Assembly: GCA_019635355.1 (NCBI GenBank)
Contig: JAHBZQ010000001.1
Coordinates: 5,188,624 to 5,252,623, forward strand
From: Rhizobacter sp.
Lineage (GTDB): Bacteria > Pseudomonadota > Gammaproteobacteria > Burkholderiales > Burkholderiaceae_C
DNA length: 64,000 bases
Reading direction: 5' to 3'
This document shows positions 1-5,971 of the stretch, in pieces; position 1 is the stretch's first letter; every line of letters starts with the position of its first letter. Made by a program: the position numbers and the translations under genes. Below the pieces are notes generated by a model, which did not search any database, was not told where the DNA came from, and saw only the letters and a program-made list of their open reading frames with translations.

Positions 1-244
1 CGAACGCCTTGCGGATGTATTGCGTGTGGGTTAGCCCGTCAGCCACCTGCAGAGGGCCCATTGCTCTGCAATTTGGATCGAATGTGGCCGGCTCGGCAAA
101 TGCGCCAATGCCGACATCCTTCGCGTTGATGGCTTTGATCGCAATGTTGTTGTCAGCTGATATCGAGTAGCGCTGCGTAGTTGGAGTTTCGCAAGCCGTC
201 AGAAGCACGGCTGTCGCCAATACTGCGATGAACGATGTGCGCAT
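1..244 (-). CDS. Cassette 8: small lipoprotein, C-terminus outside window
   Basis: A leftward reading frame starts with ATG at 244-242 and stays open for 81 codons to the window edge. A strong Shine-Dalgarno, GGAGGAGAG, lies just upstream. The N-terminus (MRTSFIAVLATAVLLTAC) is a lipoprotein signal peptide with an LTAC lipobox, so the mature protein should be a membrane-anchored lipoprotein. The rest contains segments such as AFAEPATFDPNCRAMGP. From memory this resembles small lipoproteins carried by other integron cassettes, but I cannot assign a function. It is the only cassette gene here with an obvious ribosome binding site of its own. Its attC lies beyond the left edge. Confidence 0.75.
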   Translation of the reverse strand, partial: MRTSFIAVLATAVLLTACETPTTQRYSISADNNIAIKAINAKDVGIGAFAEPATFDPNCRAMGPLQVADGLTHTQYIRKAF

Positions 245-300
245 GATCTCTCCTCCGATTGGTGTTGTGGAGGGAGAAGTCTAGCGAAACACTTGGAGCG

Positions 301-369
301 GTCTAACGTTTGACATGAGAGGCCAGGCCCGGCCTGCCGGGACTGGTCCTCTCGATGGAATGGTTAGGC
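301..369 (-). repeat. attC site (end of cassette 7)
   Basis: The core sites are GTCTAAC (301-307) and GTTAGGC (363-369). The arms TGACATGAGAGGCC and GGTCCTCTCGATGGAA can fold into the attC hairpin. In the leftward cassette orientation the crossover G/TTAGAC is at the left end. This copy has CCTGCCGGGA in the centre, where most copies read CTTGCCGGGG. Confidence 0.93.
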
Positions 370-477
370 GCCCGGCGCTCAGGCTGGGCGGCTTTGTATG
401 AAAGCGAGAACACAGGACCGCACACCGCTATTGACCCGATCGATAGCCGAGGGGCCAAGGCCTTTGGAGCCGAGATG

Positions 478-759
478 TCAGTGGCGCTCATTGAGAAAGG
501 GTAGTTGTTCACGAAGCCAATCTCGAAACTCTGGCTCAGAAAGGGGTGCCTTCTCTAGCCCCCACTCATTCCATCGACGGTTAATTACTTCTCTCCATTC
601 TTGGAGCACATCGACGATCTGTCTGGAGGCACTCTCGTTGCGCGCAAGCTCGATGCACAAGGAGGCTATTCCGTTCAGTTCATGTACTGACGATTTTCCT
701 TCTAGGTAGCGACTTGCTGCTTCGAATAGCTGGCGCATTTCTCGGCTGAGTGGTGACAT
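478..759 (-). CDS. Cassette 7: hypothetical 93-residue protein
   Basis: This leftward ORF starts 8 bp inside the cassette core site (ATG at 759) and ends at 478, leaving about 110 bp of non-coding cassette before its attC. The 93-residue product is predicted to be mostly helical, charged and cytoplasmic, with no signal peptide or membrane segment. Recognisable stretches include RQLFEAASRYLEGKS and WREVINRRWNEWGLE. I do not recognise the family. The start is supported by position and ORF length only, because no clear Shine-Dalgarno precedes it. Expression presumably depends on upstream integron transcription. Confidence 0.6.
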   Translation of the reverse strand: MSPLSREMRQLFEAASRYLEGKSSVHELNGIASLCIELARNESASRQIVDVLQEWREVINRRWNEWGLEKAPLSEPEFRDWLREQLPFLNERH

Positions 760-766
760 CTCGGGC

Positions 767-835
767 GCCTAACGTTTGACATGAGAGGCCCGCCCCGGCT
801 TGCCGGGGCGGGTCCTCTCGATGGAAGGGTTAGAC
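767..835 (-). repeat. attC site (end of cassette 6)
   Basis: The core sites are GCCTAAC (767-773) and GTTAGAC (829-835), with near-perfect arms TGACATGAGAGGCCCGCCCCGG and CCGGGGCGGGTCCTCTCGATGGAA in between. The stop codon of the cassette 6 gene lies inside this site. Confidence 0.95.
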
Positions 836-1252
836 GCCGCCGCTCTGCCGATGGACTTCGGTGCTTCGCAAGCGGGCCTGAACCTCAAAGTGGTTGTACC
901 AGTATGGATCGCGGCCTTGCAGTAGCTGCCAAAGGCTGGATGCTGGATATGCGAGGAAGAAGACTGGGCCCCAGCGCTCGTATTGCTCGACATGGACTCG
1001 CTCATGGGGACCAATGTGTGTGAGTTCTTCTTGAGTGACTGCCAGGATGACATGGCCGAAGACGATGCCCCTGAATGGCAACGCAAGTGCAAGCTTGCCG
1101 CAACTGGCTAGACGCTTGCGATAGGTGACTTCCAGCGCTCCGGCACGGACCTTCGCGCTGCCGCCGAGCACCAATGGCACTGTGGCCAGAAGCAAGCCGC
1201 CCAGCGAGCAGGGGAGCGCCCAAAGAACCTTTGCGACTCTGAGCCATCGCAT
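830..1252 (-). CDS. Cassette 6: membrane protein with HERVHVEQ metallopeptidase-like motif
   Basis: The product has 140 residues. A hydrophobic N-terminal segment (about residues 8-30, ALPCSLGGLLLATVPLVLGG) looks like a signal anchor. Around residues 82-90 it has HERVHVEQYERWGP, an HExxH-like signature with R in place of the usual spacer residues, followed by a second hydrophobic stretch (FFLAYPASSLWQLL) and an acidic, aromatic tail. I recall similar short proteins in other integrons. A zinc-dependent activity is possible but not shown. The stop codon is in the R'' end of attC. The start ATG at 1252 immediately follows the TGA of a seven-codon ORF that begins inside the upstream attC, and there is no Shine-Dalgarno, so translation may be coupled. 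Confidence 0.7.
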   Translation of the reverse strand: MRWLRVAKVLWALPCSLGGLLLATVPLVLGGSAKVRAGALEVTYRKRLASCGKLALALPFRGIVFGHVILAVTQEELTHIGPHERVHVEQYERWGPVFFLAYPASSLWQLLQGRDPYWYNHFEVQARLRSTEVHRQSGGV

Positions 1253-1276
1253 TCAGCGGCGTCTAACGTTTGACAT
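1253..1276 (-). promoter_or_regulatory. Seven-codon leader ORF from attC abutting cassette 6 gene
   Basis: The attC arm and core site read ATGTCAAACGTT leftward, giving an ORF MSNVRRR followed by TGA. That TGA touches the ATG of the cassette 6 gene. The same ATG is present in six of the seven attC sites. Function as a translation-coupling leader is inference. Confidence 0.35.
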
Positions 1277-1329
1277 GAGAGGCGGCGCCCGGCTTGCCGG
1301 GCGACGTCCTCTCGATGGAAGGGTTGGGC
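1261..1329 (-). repeat. attC site (end of cassette 5)
   Basis: The core sites are GTCTAAC (1261-1267) and GTTGGGC (1323-1329). The central stem reads GGCGCCCGGCTTGCCGGGCGAC. The R'' complement (GTTGGGCGGC) differs by one base from the start of its cassette (GTTGAGCGGC at 1634). Confidence 0.93.
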
Positions 1330-1488
1330 GGCGCTTGCCTCGATGGGGCAGGGTGCAGCCGGGCGATGAACTTTAGCCGGCGTGCGCTTTCAGGGCGCCT
1401 CGGTTCGCAGCAAGCCTCGGTTGGTGCCGGGCCCCCACGACGGCTAATCCACGAACTGACTAACGACGGCTGCATCGAGTGAGCACGG

Positions 1489-1623
1489 TTACTTGCCGGG
1501 TGCGCAGGCGAAAACATTGCGGTGGCGAACGCGGGCACGAACATGCTCTTCTTGCGATGAGGTACTGACCTTGCCACTTGGCTTGCCACCGACTTTCTCG
1601 AAGGCAACACGTTTAGCCCTCAG
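1489..1623 (-). pseudogene. Cassette 5: start-less 44-codon ORF, possible gene remnant
   Basis: In cassette 5 (1330-1634) no convincing complete gene is visible. One leftward frame is open for 44 codons up to a TAA at 1491-1489. It encodes a basic peptide with stretches such as AFEKVGGKPSGKVSTSSQ and EEHVRARVRHRNVFACAPGK, which look protein-like. No ATG, GTG or TTG lies in frame, and the first upstream stop (TGA) is part of the GTTGAGC core site. It may be the 3' remnant of a longer gene or a chance ORF. The remaining 150 bp of the cassette shows nothing I can name. Confidence 0.25.
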
Positions 1624-1627
1624 TGCC

Positions 1628-1696
1628 GCTCAACGTTTGACATGAGAGGCTCGACCCGGCTTGCCGGGGCGAGTCCTCTCGATGGAAGGGTTAGAG
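1628..1696 (-). repeat. attC site (end of cassette 4)
   Basis: The core sites are GCTCAAC (1628-1634) and GTTAGAG (1690-1696), with the usual arms and a central GACCCGGCTTGCCGGGGC. The left core site is the only one of the set with C in place of T before AAC. The stop codon of the cassette 4 gene lies inside this attC. Confidence 0.93.
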
Positions 1697-2215
1697 CGCA
1701 CCTTGCGAGGCGAGCAGCCTAACGATTGAGACCAAGTTTTGAATTGATTTGCCAAGTTCTTCGCTGTCGACATTGAAGCTGTGGTCATGGCCAACGTATA
1801 TGGGTGACGGTGGCCTTCGCTGTTGCGCTCGAATGCAAAGCGCAGTGTTTCTGGTGTCAACAGATAAATAAACTGACTTCTCCTCAAACGCCCGGCCGGT
1901 CTTGGCCCCCGAGAGAACGTATGCAGCCCAATCAGAGAGCTTTGCTTCTCGATGGGACGGCGCAGGATGCATGTGCGTTTGCAGGAGCAGCTTTCGCACG
2001 GTTCGACCAAGTTCCTCATCTGCTCCTGCGAATGGCACTTTGACTGGCGCTCCTGCCTCCGAAAATCCTGTTGTGGCCGAGACGATATATGCCTCTTGTG
2101 CGTATGCATACACCGCTACGCGCAGCTCAATTTGGCGCGTTGCTTTCAGTCTGGCGTTGATCGCGTCTCGATAGTCGAGAAAGTCTCGCGGCGTCAGTTC
2201 GCTGGTGGTTGGCAT
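1691..2215 (-). CDS. Cassette 4: hypothetical 174-residue protein
   Basis: The product is soluble, with no signal peptide or membrane segment. The N-terminus is helical and charged (LTPRDFLDYRDAINARLK). A central part carries GFSEAGAPVKVPFAGADEELG, and the C-terminus is LVSIVRLLASQGAL. I do not recognise a family. The gene starts at ATG 2215, 20 bp inside the cassette core site, and its TAA stop lies inside attC, so the gene fills the cassette as expected. An attC-borne ten-codon ORF (ATG in the variant arm) ends 11 bp upstream of this start. Confidence 0.65.
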   Translation of the reverse strand: MPTTSELTPRDFLDYRDAINARLKATRQIELRVAVYAYAQEAYIVSATTGFSEAGAPVKVPFAGADEELGRTVRKLLLQTHMHPAPSHREAKLSDWAAYVLSGAKTGRAFEEKSVYLSVDTRNTALCIRAQQRRPPSPIYVGHDHSFNVDSEELGKSIQNLVSIVRLLASQGAL

Positions 2216-2234
2216 GTGACTGGTACCTAGTGCG

Positions 2235-2303
2235 CTCTAACGTTTGAGATAACCGGCATGACCCGGCTTGCCGGGGCATGTCCGGTTGATTGAAGGGTTA
2301 GGC
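2235..2303 (-). repeat. Divergent attC site (end of cassette 3)
   Basis: The core sites are CTCTAAC (2235-2241) and GTTAGGC (2297-2303). The inner arms differ from all the others: TTGAGATAACCGGCATG and CATGTCCGGTTGATTGAA replace the ATGAGAGGC/GTCCTCTCGATGGAA arms. The central GACCCGGCTTGCCGGGGC is retained. The two altered arms still complement each other. Confidence 0.92.
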
Positions 2304-2336
2304 GTCGCTGCTTGTGCTGCCACCTGATTGCCGCTT

Positions 2337-2717
2337 CTATTCAAAGACTTTGCCATCGGGTTTCCAGTCGTTTTGTCCCCATCCCTCTGTGGGGATGAAG
2401 ACCTTGAAGCCTGCTCTCGCTAGCTTTTGGGCAACTGAATCTGGCTCAGCAACAAGCTCTGTCTTGGAGTCTTTCCAAGACGTCTTGTCGGTTAGCACGA
2501 GCCAATATGGGTACTCCGGCATTTCCGATTCATCGGAATCGCACACTTCTACCGTGACATTGCGAGCGTACCCACAGAAGTAGTGATCGTCGGGTGGGTA
2601 GTTGGAGCTCTCGCGTTCCTCGTGCTCAGTAAGCCCCAACGCGGCGAATACCCGAACGGCGAGATCTGATAGGCCAGCTACTGGCATTGAGCTGCTCAGG
2701 AGGAGAACTGCTTGCAT
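2337..2717 (-). CDS. Cassette 3: hypothetical acidic 126-residue protein
   Basis: The likely start is ATG 2717 (MQAVLLLSSSMPVAGLSDLA). An in-frame upstream ATG at 2741 inside the attC arm would add the peptide MSNVRRRN, and either could be used. The product is short and acidic, with a middle region rich in D, E, Y and P (SNYPPDDHYFCGYARN, DSDESEMPEYPYW) and a C-terminus containing FKVFIPTEGWGQNDWKPDG. There is no membrane segment and no family I can name. It ends 34 bp before its attC. No Shine-Dalgarno is visible. Confidence 0.6.
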   Translation of the reverse strand: MQAVLLLSSSMPVAGLSDLAVRVFAALGLTEHEERESSNYPPDDHYFCGYARNVTVEVCDSDESEMPEYPYWLVLTDKTSWKDSKTELVAEPDSVAQKLARAGFKVFIPTEGWGQNDWKPDGKVFE

Positions 2718-2725
2718 GTTGCGAC

Positions 2726-2794
2726 GCCTAACGTTTGACATGAGAGGCGTGACCCGGCTTGCCGGGGCACGTCCTCTCGATGGAAGGGTTAGGC
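2726..2794 (-). repeat. attC site (end of cassette 2)
   Basis: The core sites are GCCTAAC (2726-2732) and GTTAGGC (2788-2794), with standard arms and a central GACCCGGCTTGCCGGGGC. The TAA stop of the cassette 2 gene is formed by the R'' core site itself. Confidence 0.95.
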
Positions 2795-3709
2795 TTCACG
2801 CGGCTTGAGGCGAAGTTTTGCTGTGTGGTGCAGCAATCGCTTTGTCAAGGGTTGGTCAGGGTAGTGAGTCGCCATGATGGCGAATTCGTGCATGGAGGCA
2901 AGCTCGTCGATCGCAGCAGTAATGAACCCTTTGCCGACGAACTCAATCTCTATCGCTGAAACGACATCAAAAAGAACTGGCAAACCTCTCCGCCCGTGAG
3001 AGCGACCGTGGGCAATGACCACCTGCGCCTCGTTCGGATACATAAAGTGCTCGAGATACTGTGAGTACGTTTTCTCCAACCCTGGTGTCACTACCAGTAG
3101 TTGATGGTGATCAGGGTGGGCGAGGGCCAAGTCCTCGGTGTCGTACAGATTCTCTTTTAGGCTATCCCGGTCGTACAGTGCGCTGGTCTTTGCTGTCATC
3201 TCTTCGTTCGCCGGCTCAACAAGCAAGTACGCCCCCGATCGCTGAAGCAGAGTGTCCCAGTCGTCGCGAGCCAGAACGCGCTCTTGGACAAACTCCCCCG
3301 GAGAGTCTGGAGAGGTAAGTTGCCCGTAGCGGAGAACCACGTCAAATAGCCTGATCGGAGGAAGTTCGTCGCCGTCAATCCAAACCGATAGCACGCATGC
3401 AACGTACCGTTCATCCTTCAGCCAAGTATTGAGCGTCTGCGGCAACTGCTTTAGCCCCCGTAGCGCCAATCGAACCGTCAGCAATCTAGCTGCGTCACGT
3501 TTCTCGCGGTAGTCGAACGCTACAAAGACGAGAGACATTGCTGCTGTAGCGACCGCCGCGATGATTGTTGAGTAGTCCCACAGGTTCAGTTCGAGTGTGT
3601 TTGCGTCTTTAACGCGACTAGCAACAACAGTGACTATGGCTGAGGTGCATGCAAGAAGAGCTAACCCAACTGGCAGTATTGCGTGTCGGACTCGTAGTGC
3701 CGAGGACAT
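2789..3709 (-). CDS. Cassette 2: two-TM membrane protein, unknown function
   Basis: This 306-residue product is the largest cassette gene here. It has two N-terminal membrane segments (about residues 11-31, ILPVGLALLACTSAIVTVVA, and 47-65, STIIAAVATAAMSLVFVAF). A long soluble domain follows, starting with basic residues (DYREKRDAARLL) and so probably cytoplasmic. The soluble part contains VRLALRGLKQLPQTL, an acidic WIDGDELPPIRLFDVV segment and a C-terminal half with VVIAHGRSHGRRGLPVLFDVV. I do not recognise the fold. The gene runs from 10 bp after the core site into its attC, so the cassette is essentially all coding. A membrane anchor with a cytosolic sensor or effector domain is a frequent layout in accessory proteins, but no function is implied. 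Confidence 0.7.
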   Translation of the reverse strand: MSSALRVRHAILPVGLALLACTSAIVTVVASRVKDANTLELNLWDYSTIIAAVATAAMSLVFVAFDYREKRDAARLLTVRLALRGLKQLPQTLNTWLKDERYVACVLSVWIDGDELPPIRLFDVVLRYGQLTSPDSPGEFVQERVLARDDWDTLLQRSGAYLLVEPANEEMTAKTSALYDRDSLKENLYDTEDLALAHPDHHQLLVVTPGLEKTYSQYLEHFMYPNEAQVVIAHGRSHGRRGLPVLFDVVSAIEIEFVGKGFITAAIDELASMHEFAIMATHYPDQPLTKRLLHHTAKLRLKPREA

Positions 3710-3718
3710 ACTTGTGAA

Positions 3719-3787
3719 GCCTAACGTTTGACATGAGAGGCCCGACCCGGCTTGCCGGGGCGGGTCCTCTCGATGGAAGGGTTAGAG
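3719..3787 (-). repeat. attC site (end of cassette 1)
   Basis: The core sites are GCCTAAC (3719-3725) and GTTAGAG (3781-3787), with standard arms around GACCCGGCTTGCCGGGGC. GCGCTCTAAC here is the exact complement of GTTAGAGCGC at the start of cassette 1 (4202 leftward), which confirms the cassette limits. Confidence 0.95.
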
Positions 3788-3901
3788 CGCATTGGTGGAT
3801 GGGAGGCTGTGACTTCTAAACGGGGAAGCTCTGCCTTCGATTGCCTATAGGCGAGACCGCGACCAATGACGCTGCGATGTGCTTCTGTGATTGCCAGGTG
3901 G

Positions 3902-4192
3902 CTACTGACTTGACTCACCAATGAACTCCATTTCACGGGGTTCAAGCGCCACTGAATGAGAGTTGCATGTTCCTTCTGCCTCGTTCGGCCAGGACTTACG
4001 GACCCAAGGTTGACCGTATTCATCGATTTCCTCGACTACGAATACTTCGCCGACCATTGACTGAACATTGCGTTTTTCATTCTCGGGTAGCGAATCGAAC
4101 CATTCTCCCGAAAGACTCAACACTCGAACAAGAGAACCAACTCGGACGAGCGTTCCGTTCTTGTCTTCCGGCCGGCGAGTTGGGTTCTTCAT
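3902..4192 (-). CDS. Cassette 1: small SH3-like hypothetical protein
   Basis: The product has 96 residues. The ATG (MKNPTRRPEDKNGTLVRVG) sits 4 bp after the GTTAGAG core site at the attI/cassette junction. The middle (VGSLVRVLSLSGEWFDSLPE, then VGEVFVVEEIDEYGQPWVRK) looks like a small beta-barrel of the SH3 type. I recall similar conserved proteins both in cassettes and at ordinary chromosomal loci. The reading frame is open upstream through attI (ATG at 4219 and at 4285), so a longer N-terminus or attI-driven translation is possible. About 115 bp of non-coding cassette follows before attC. Confidence 0.7.
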   Translation of the reverse strand: MKNPTRRPEDKNGTLVRVGSLVRVLSLSGEWFDSLPENEKRNVQSMVGEVFVVEEIDEYGQPWVRKSWPNEAEGTCNSHSVALEPREMEFIGESSQ

Positions 4193-4195
4193 GCG

Positions 4196-4265
4196 CTCTA
4201 ACGTGATATCTACACCCATCCCATGTTGCCATTCCCAGCAACATGAGGCCATAGCTAGCAACATG
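4196..4265 (-). other. Putative attI site
   Basis: The cassette junction GTTAGAG is at 4202-4196. Beside it are two direct copies of AGCAACATG exactly 20 bp apart (4237-4245 and 4257-4265) and one inverted copy of the 8-bp core, CATGTTGC (4222-4229). Spaced repeats next to the core are the known layout of integrase-binding sites in attI. Unlike the attC copies, this segment has no attC hairpin arms. The exact outer limit is a guess. Confidence 0.75.
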
Positions 4266-4295
4266 TAGATAGATGTGGCGGCCACATCTATCTAC
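4265..4295. terminator. 31-bp perfect palindrome between attI and the adjacent ORF
   Basis: The 15-bp arms GTAGATAGATGTGGC and GCCACATCTATCTAC surround one central G. The palindrome overlaps the stop codon of the leftward ORF at 4292. It could end that transcript or be a protein-binding site beside attI. There is no T-tract, so a classical intrinsic terminator is uncertain. Confidence 0.5.
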
Positions 4296-4639
4296 TTCCC
4301 GACGATTCGATCTCGCAGATTGAGGATGCCGGCCACCCGCTTCGGCATTCTCCAGAGCTTCTTTTCGGGATCCCACAACGCGCCGGCCGCGCGCACCAAG
4401 GATTGGAGCGATCGCTCGTAGGGGCCGATCCTGATGCTGACGACCTTGTCGGTGCGTGGTTTGATCGGCCTTCGATCCACCAGCAGTTCGACGGTGATGA
4501 AACGGAACTTGCCGGCGGGGTCTGTGCGGTGACGCACGCAGATCAGGGCGTTGCCATGTCTTTCCGCGAGAGTCTTGGCGCCCCTGCTCGATGGAGAAAG
4601 GGTCTTCACAACCCTGAGGTTGGCGCGATCTGCTTTCAC
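4292..4639 (-). CDS. Conserved small ORF between attI and intI
   Basis: The product has 115 residues, reading from a GTG at 4639 with GAGG nine bases upstream. Starts further up (to 4714) would run through the LexA box and are less likely. It is a basic, soluble protein with RANLRVVKTLSPSSRGAKTL near the N-terminus and VRAAGALWDPEKKLWRMPKR near the C-terminus. From memory this is a widespread family of about 110-130 residues, often found near mobile elements, with no known role to me. It is not in a cassette because no attC follows it. It reads toward the array and is divergent from intI, so its promoter region includes the LexA box. Its transcript might also feed the cassettes. Confidence 0.7.
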   Translation of the reverse strand: MKADRANLRVVKTLSPSSRGAKTLAERHGNALICVRHRTDPAGKFRFITVELLVDRRPIKPRTDKVVSIRIGPYERSLQSLVRAAGALWDPEKKLWRMPKRVAGILNLRDRIVGK

Positions 4640-4682
4640 CTTTAGTGACCTCAAGTCGAAGCTGGAAAACACTGCATAGATG

Positions 4683-4698
4683 CTGTATAAATATACAG
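4683..4698. promoter_or_regulatory. LexA (SOS) box upstream of intI
   Basis: The sequence is CTGTATAAATATACAG, one base away from the classical CTGTATATATATACAG consensus, with intact CTG and CAG ends. It lies 34 bp before the intI ATG and 43 bp before the GTG of the divergent ORF. Repression of integron integrases by LexA is established in other integrons. Confidence 0.92.
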
Positions 4699-4732
4699 TA
4701 CAAAGTTGCCGCACCCGTGACGGCCTGCCGCC

Positions 4733-5914
4733 ATGTCGATCACCCCATCAGATTCCCTCCCCCCACTGCACTCCGCCCGCCTGCTCGACCAGCTGCGCGA
4801 GCGCATCCGCTACCTGCACTACAGCATCCGCACCGAAGGCGCTTATGTGCACTGGGTCAGCATGTATGTGCGCTTCCACGGCATGCGCCACCCGGCCGAG
4901 ATGGCGGGGCCGGAGGTCGAGAGTTTTCTCTCGTGGCTGGCCAATGAGCGCAAGGTCGCGGCCGCCACGCACAAGCAGGCCTTGTCATCCTTGCTCTTTC
5001 TCTACCAGAAGGTCCTCGGCCAAGACCTGCCGTGGATGACCGAGATCGGCCGCCCGAAAGACCGGGTGCGGCTGCCGGTGGTGCTCACGCATGACGAGGT
5101 CTCGCGGGTGCTCGCGCAGCTGCCGCCCGCGCACCAGCTCATGGGCCGCCTGCTCTACGGCACCGGTATGCGCATCATGGAAGGTGTGCGCCTGCGGGTG
5201 AAAGACGTCGACTTCGCCCGTCGCGCCATCGTCGTGCGCGAAGGCAAGGGCGCCAAAGACCGCGTGGTGATGCTGCCGGCCTCGCTGATCCCGGCCTTGC
5301 GCGCGCAGCTCGACCTCGCGCGCCAGCACTGGCAACGCGACCGTGACGCCGGCCGTGGCGGGGTGCACATGCCGCACGCTCTCGCGCGCAAGTACCCGCG
5401 TGCCGCCTCGTCGTGGACGTGGTTCTGGGTCTTTCCGCAAGACAGGCTGTCGGACGACCCGCGCACCGGCCTCGAGCGCCGGCACCACGTGCTGGAGCAG
5501 GGCTTCCAGCGCGCCTTCAAGAAAGCCTTGGTGTCGGCTGGCATCGTCAAGCCGGCCACGCCGCACACCTTGCGCCATTCCTTCGCCACGCACCTGCTGC
5601 AAAGCGGCTACGACATCCGTACCGTGCAAGAACTGCTCGGCCACGCCGACGTGAGCACGACCATGATCTACACCCATGTGCTGAAGGTGGGCGGTGGCGG
5701 GGTGCGCAGCCCGCTCGACGCGCTGGCCGGGCTCGATGTGATGGGCGCGAAGCAACACGAAGCCCGCACCGCGCCACTGCACGCAGGCGACGACATGAAG
5801 TACGACAGGGCGGCCGATCCCGACGACCTGGGCCCCGACGACCTGCCGCCGCGTGTCTGCATGCCGACGGCGCAATACCTCGTGCCGGCACGGCATCTTT
5901 CGGCCGTGGGATGA
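4733..5914 (+). CDS. intI: Integron integrase (tyrosine recombinase)
   Basis: The product has 393 residues. It carries the core-binding SAM-like domain (about residues 15-100) and the catalytic domain with R147 (GTGMRIME), K172 region, H278 and R281 (HTLRHSF), H304 (LLGHADV) and nucleophile Y313 (TMIYTHV). The integron-specific insert is present at about 213-236 (MPHALARKYPRAASSWTWFW), which separates IntI from XerC/D. The conserved end VGGGGVRSPLDAL is followed by about 55 extra, acidic, probably disordered residues not present in IntI1 (337 residues). The protein recombines attI with attC and acts on single-stranded attC hairpins. A LexA box precedes it. dnaE2 follows 57 bp downstream on the same strand. 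Confidence 0.96.
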   Translation: MSITPSDSLPPLHSARLLDQLRERIRYLHYSIRTEGAYVHWVSMYVRFHGMRHPAEMAGPEVESFLSWLANERKVAAATHKQALSSLLFLYQKVLGQDLPWMTEIGRPKDRVRLPVVLTHDEVSRVLAQLPPAHQLMGRLLYGTGMRIMEGVRLRVKDVDFARRAIVVREGKGAKDRVVMLPASLIPALRAQLDLARQHWQRDRDAGRGGVHMPHALARKYPRAASSWTWFWVFPQDRLSDDPRTGLERRHHVLEQGFQRAFKKALVSAGIVKPATPHTLRHSFATHLLQSGYDIRTVQELLGHADVSTTMIYTHVLKVGGGGVRSPLDALAGLDVMGAKQHEARTAPLHAGDDMKYDRAADPDDLGPDDLPPRVCMPTAQYLVPARHLSAVG

Positions 5915-5971
5915 GGTGGTGGCGGCCATTGCCTTGTCGTCGTCACCCGATGTGGAAAGCCGTCCTCCGCC

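Larger units (their letters stand above)
1..4202 (-). mobile_element. Chromosomal integron cassette array (left end cut by window)
   Basis: The stretch holds seven attC recombination sites about 69 bp long. Each is bounded by RYYYAAC and GTTRRRY-type core sites and shares a hairpin with ATGAGAGGC and GTCCTCTCGATGGAA arms. The sites divide the DNA into one first cassette next to attI and at least seven more. Genes all read leftward, away from the integrase at 4733. In most cassettes the first bases after the core site are complementary to the start of the same cassette's attC (for example GTTAGAGCGC at 4202 and GCGCTCTAAC at 3787), as expected for genuine excisable cassettes. Six attC sites are nearly identical, which is typical of sedentary chromosomal integrons. 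Base composition is visibly less GC-rich than in the flanking chromosome. Confidence 0.95.

Noticed and set aside
1294..1482. Rightward 62-codon ORF starting inside an attC
   Set aside because: It runs against the cassette direction and starts within the recombination site, with no ribosome binding site.
303..4023. Several leftward ORFs ending in NPSIERTRPGKPGRASHVKR or similar
   Set aside because: This shared C-terminus is the translation of the attC hairpin and not a protein family. The real cassette genes are in other frames or stop earlier.
5780..5971. Possible imuB remnant between intI and dnaE2
   Set aside because: I looked for ImuB-like C-terminal sequence in the integrase tail and gap and found no recognisable motif.
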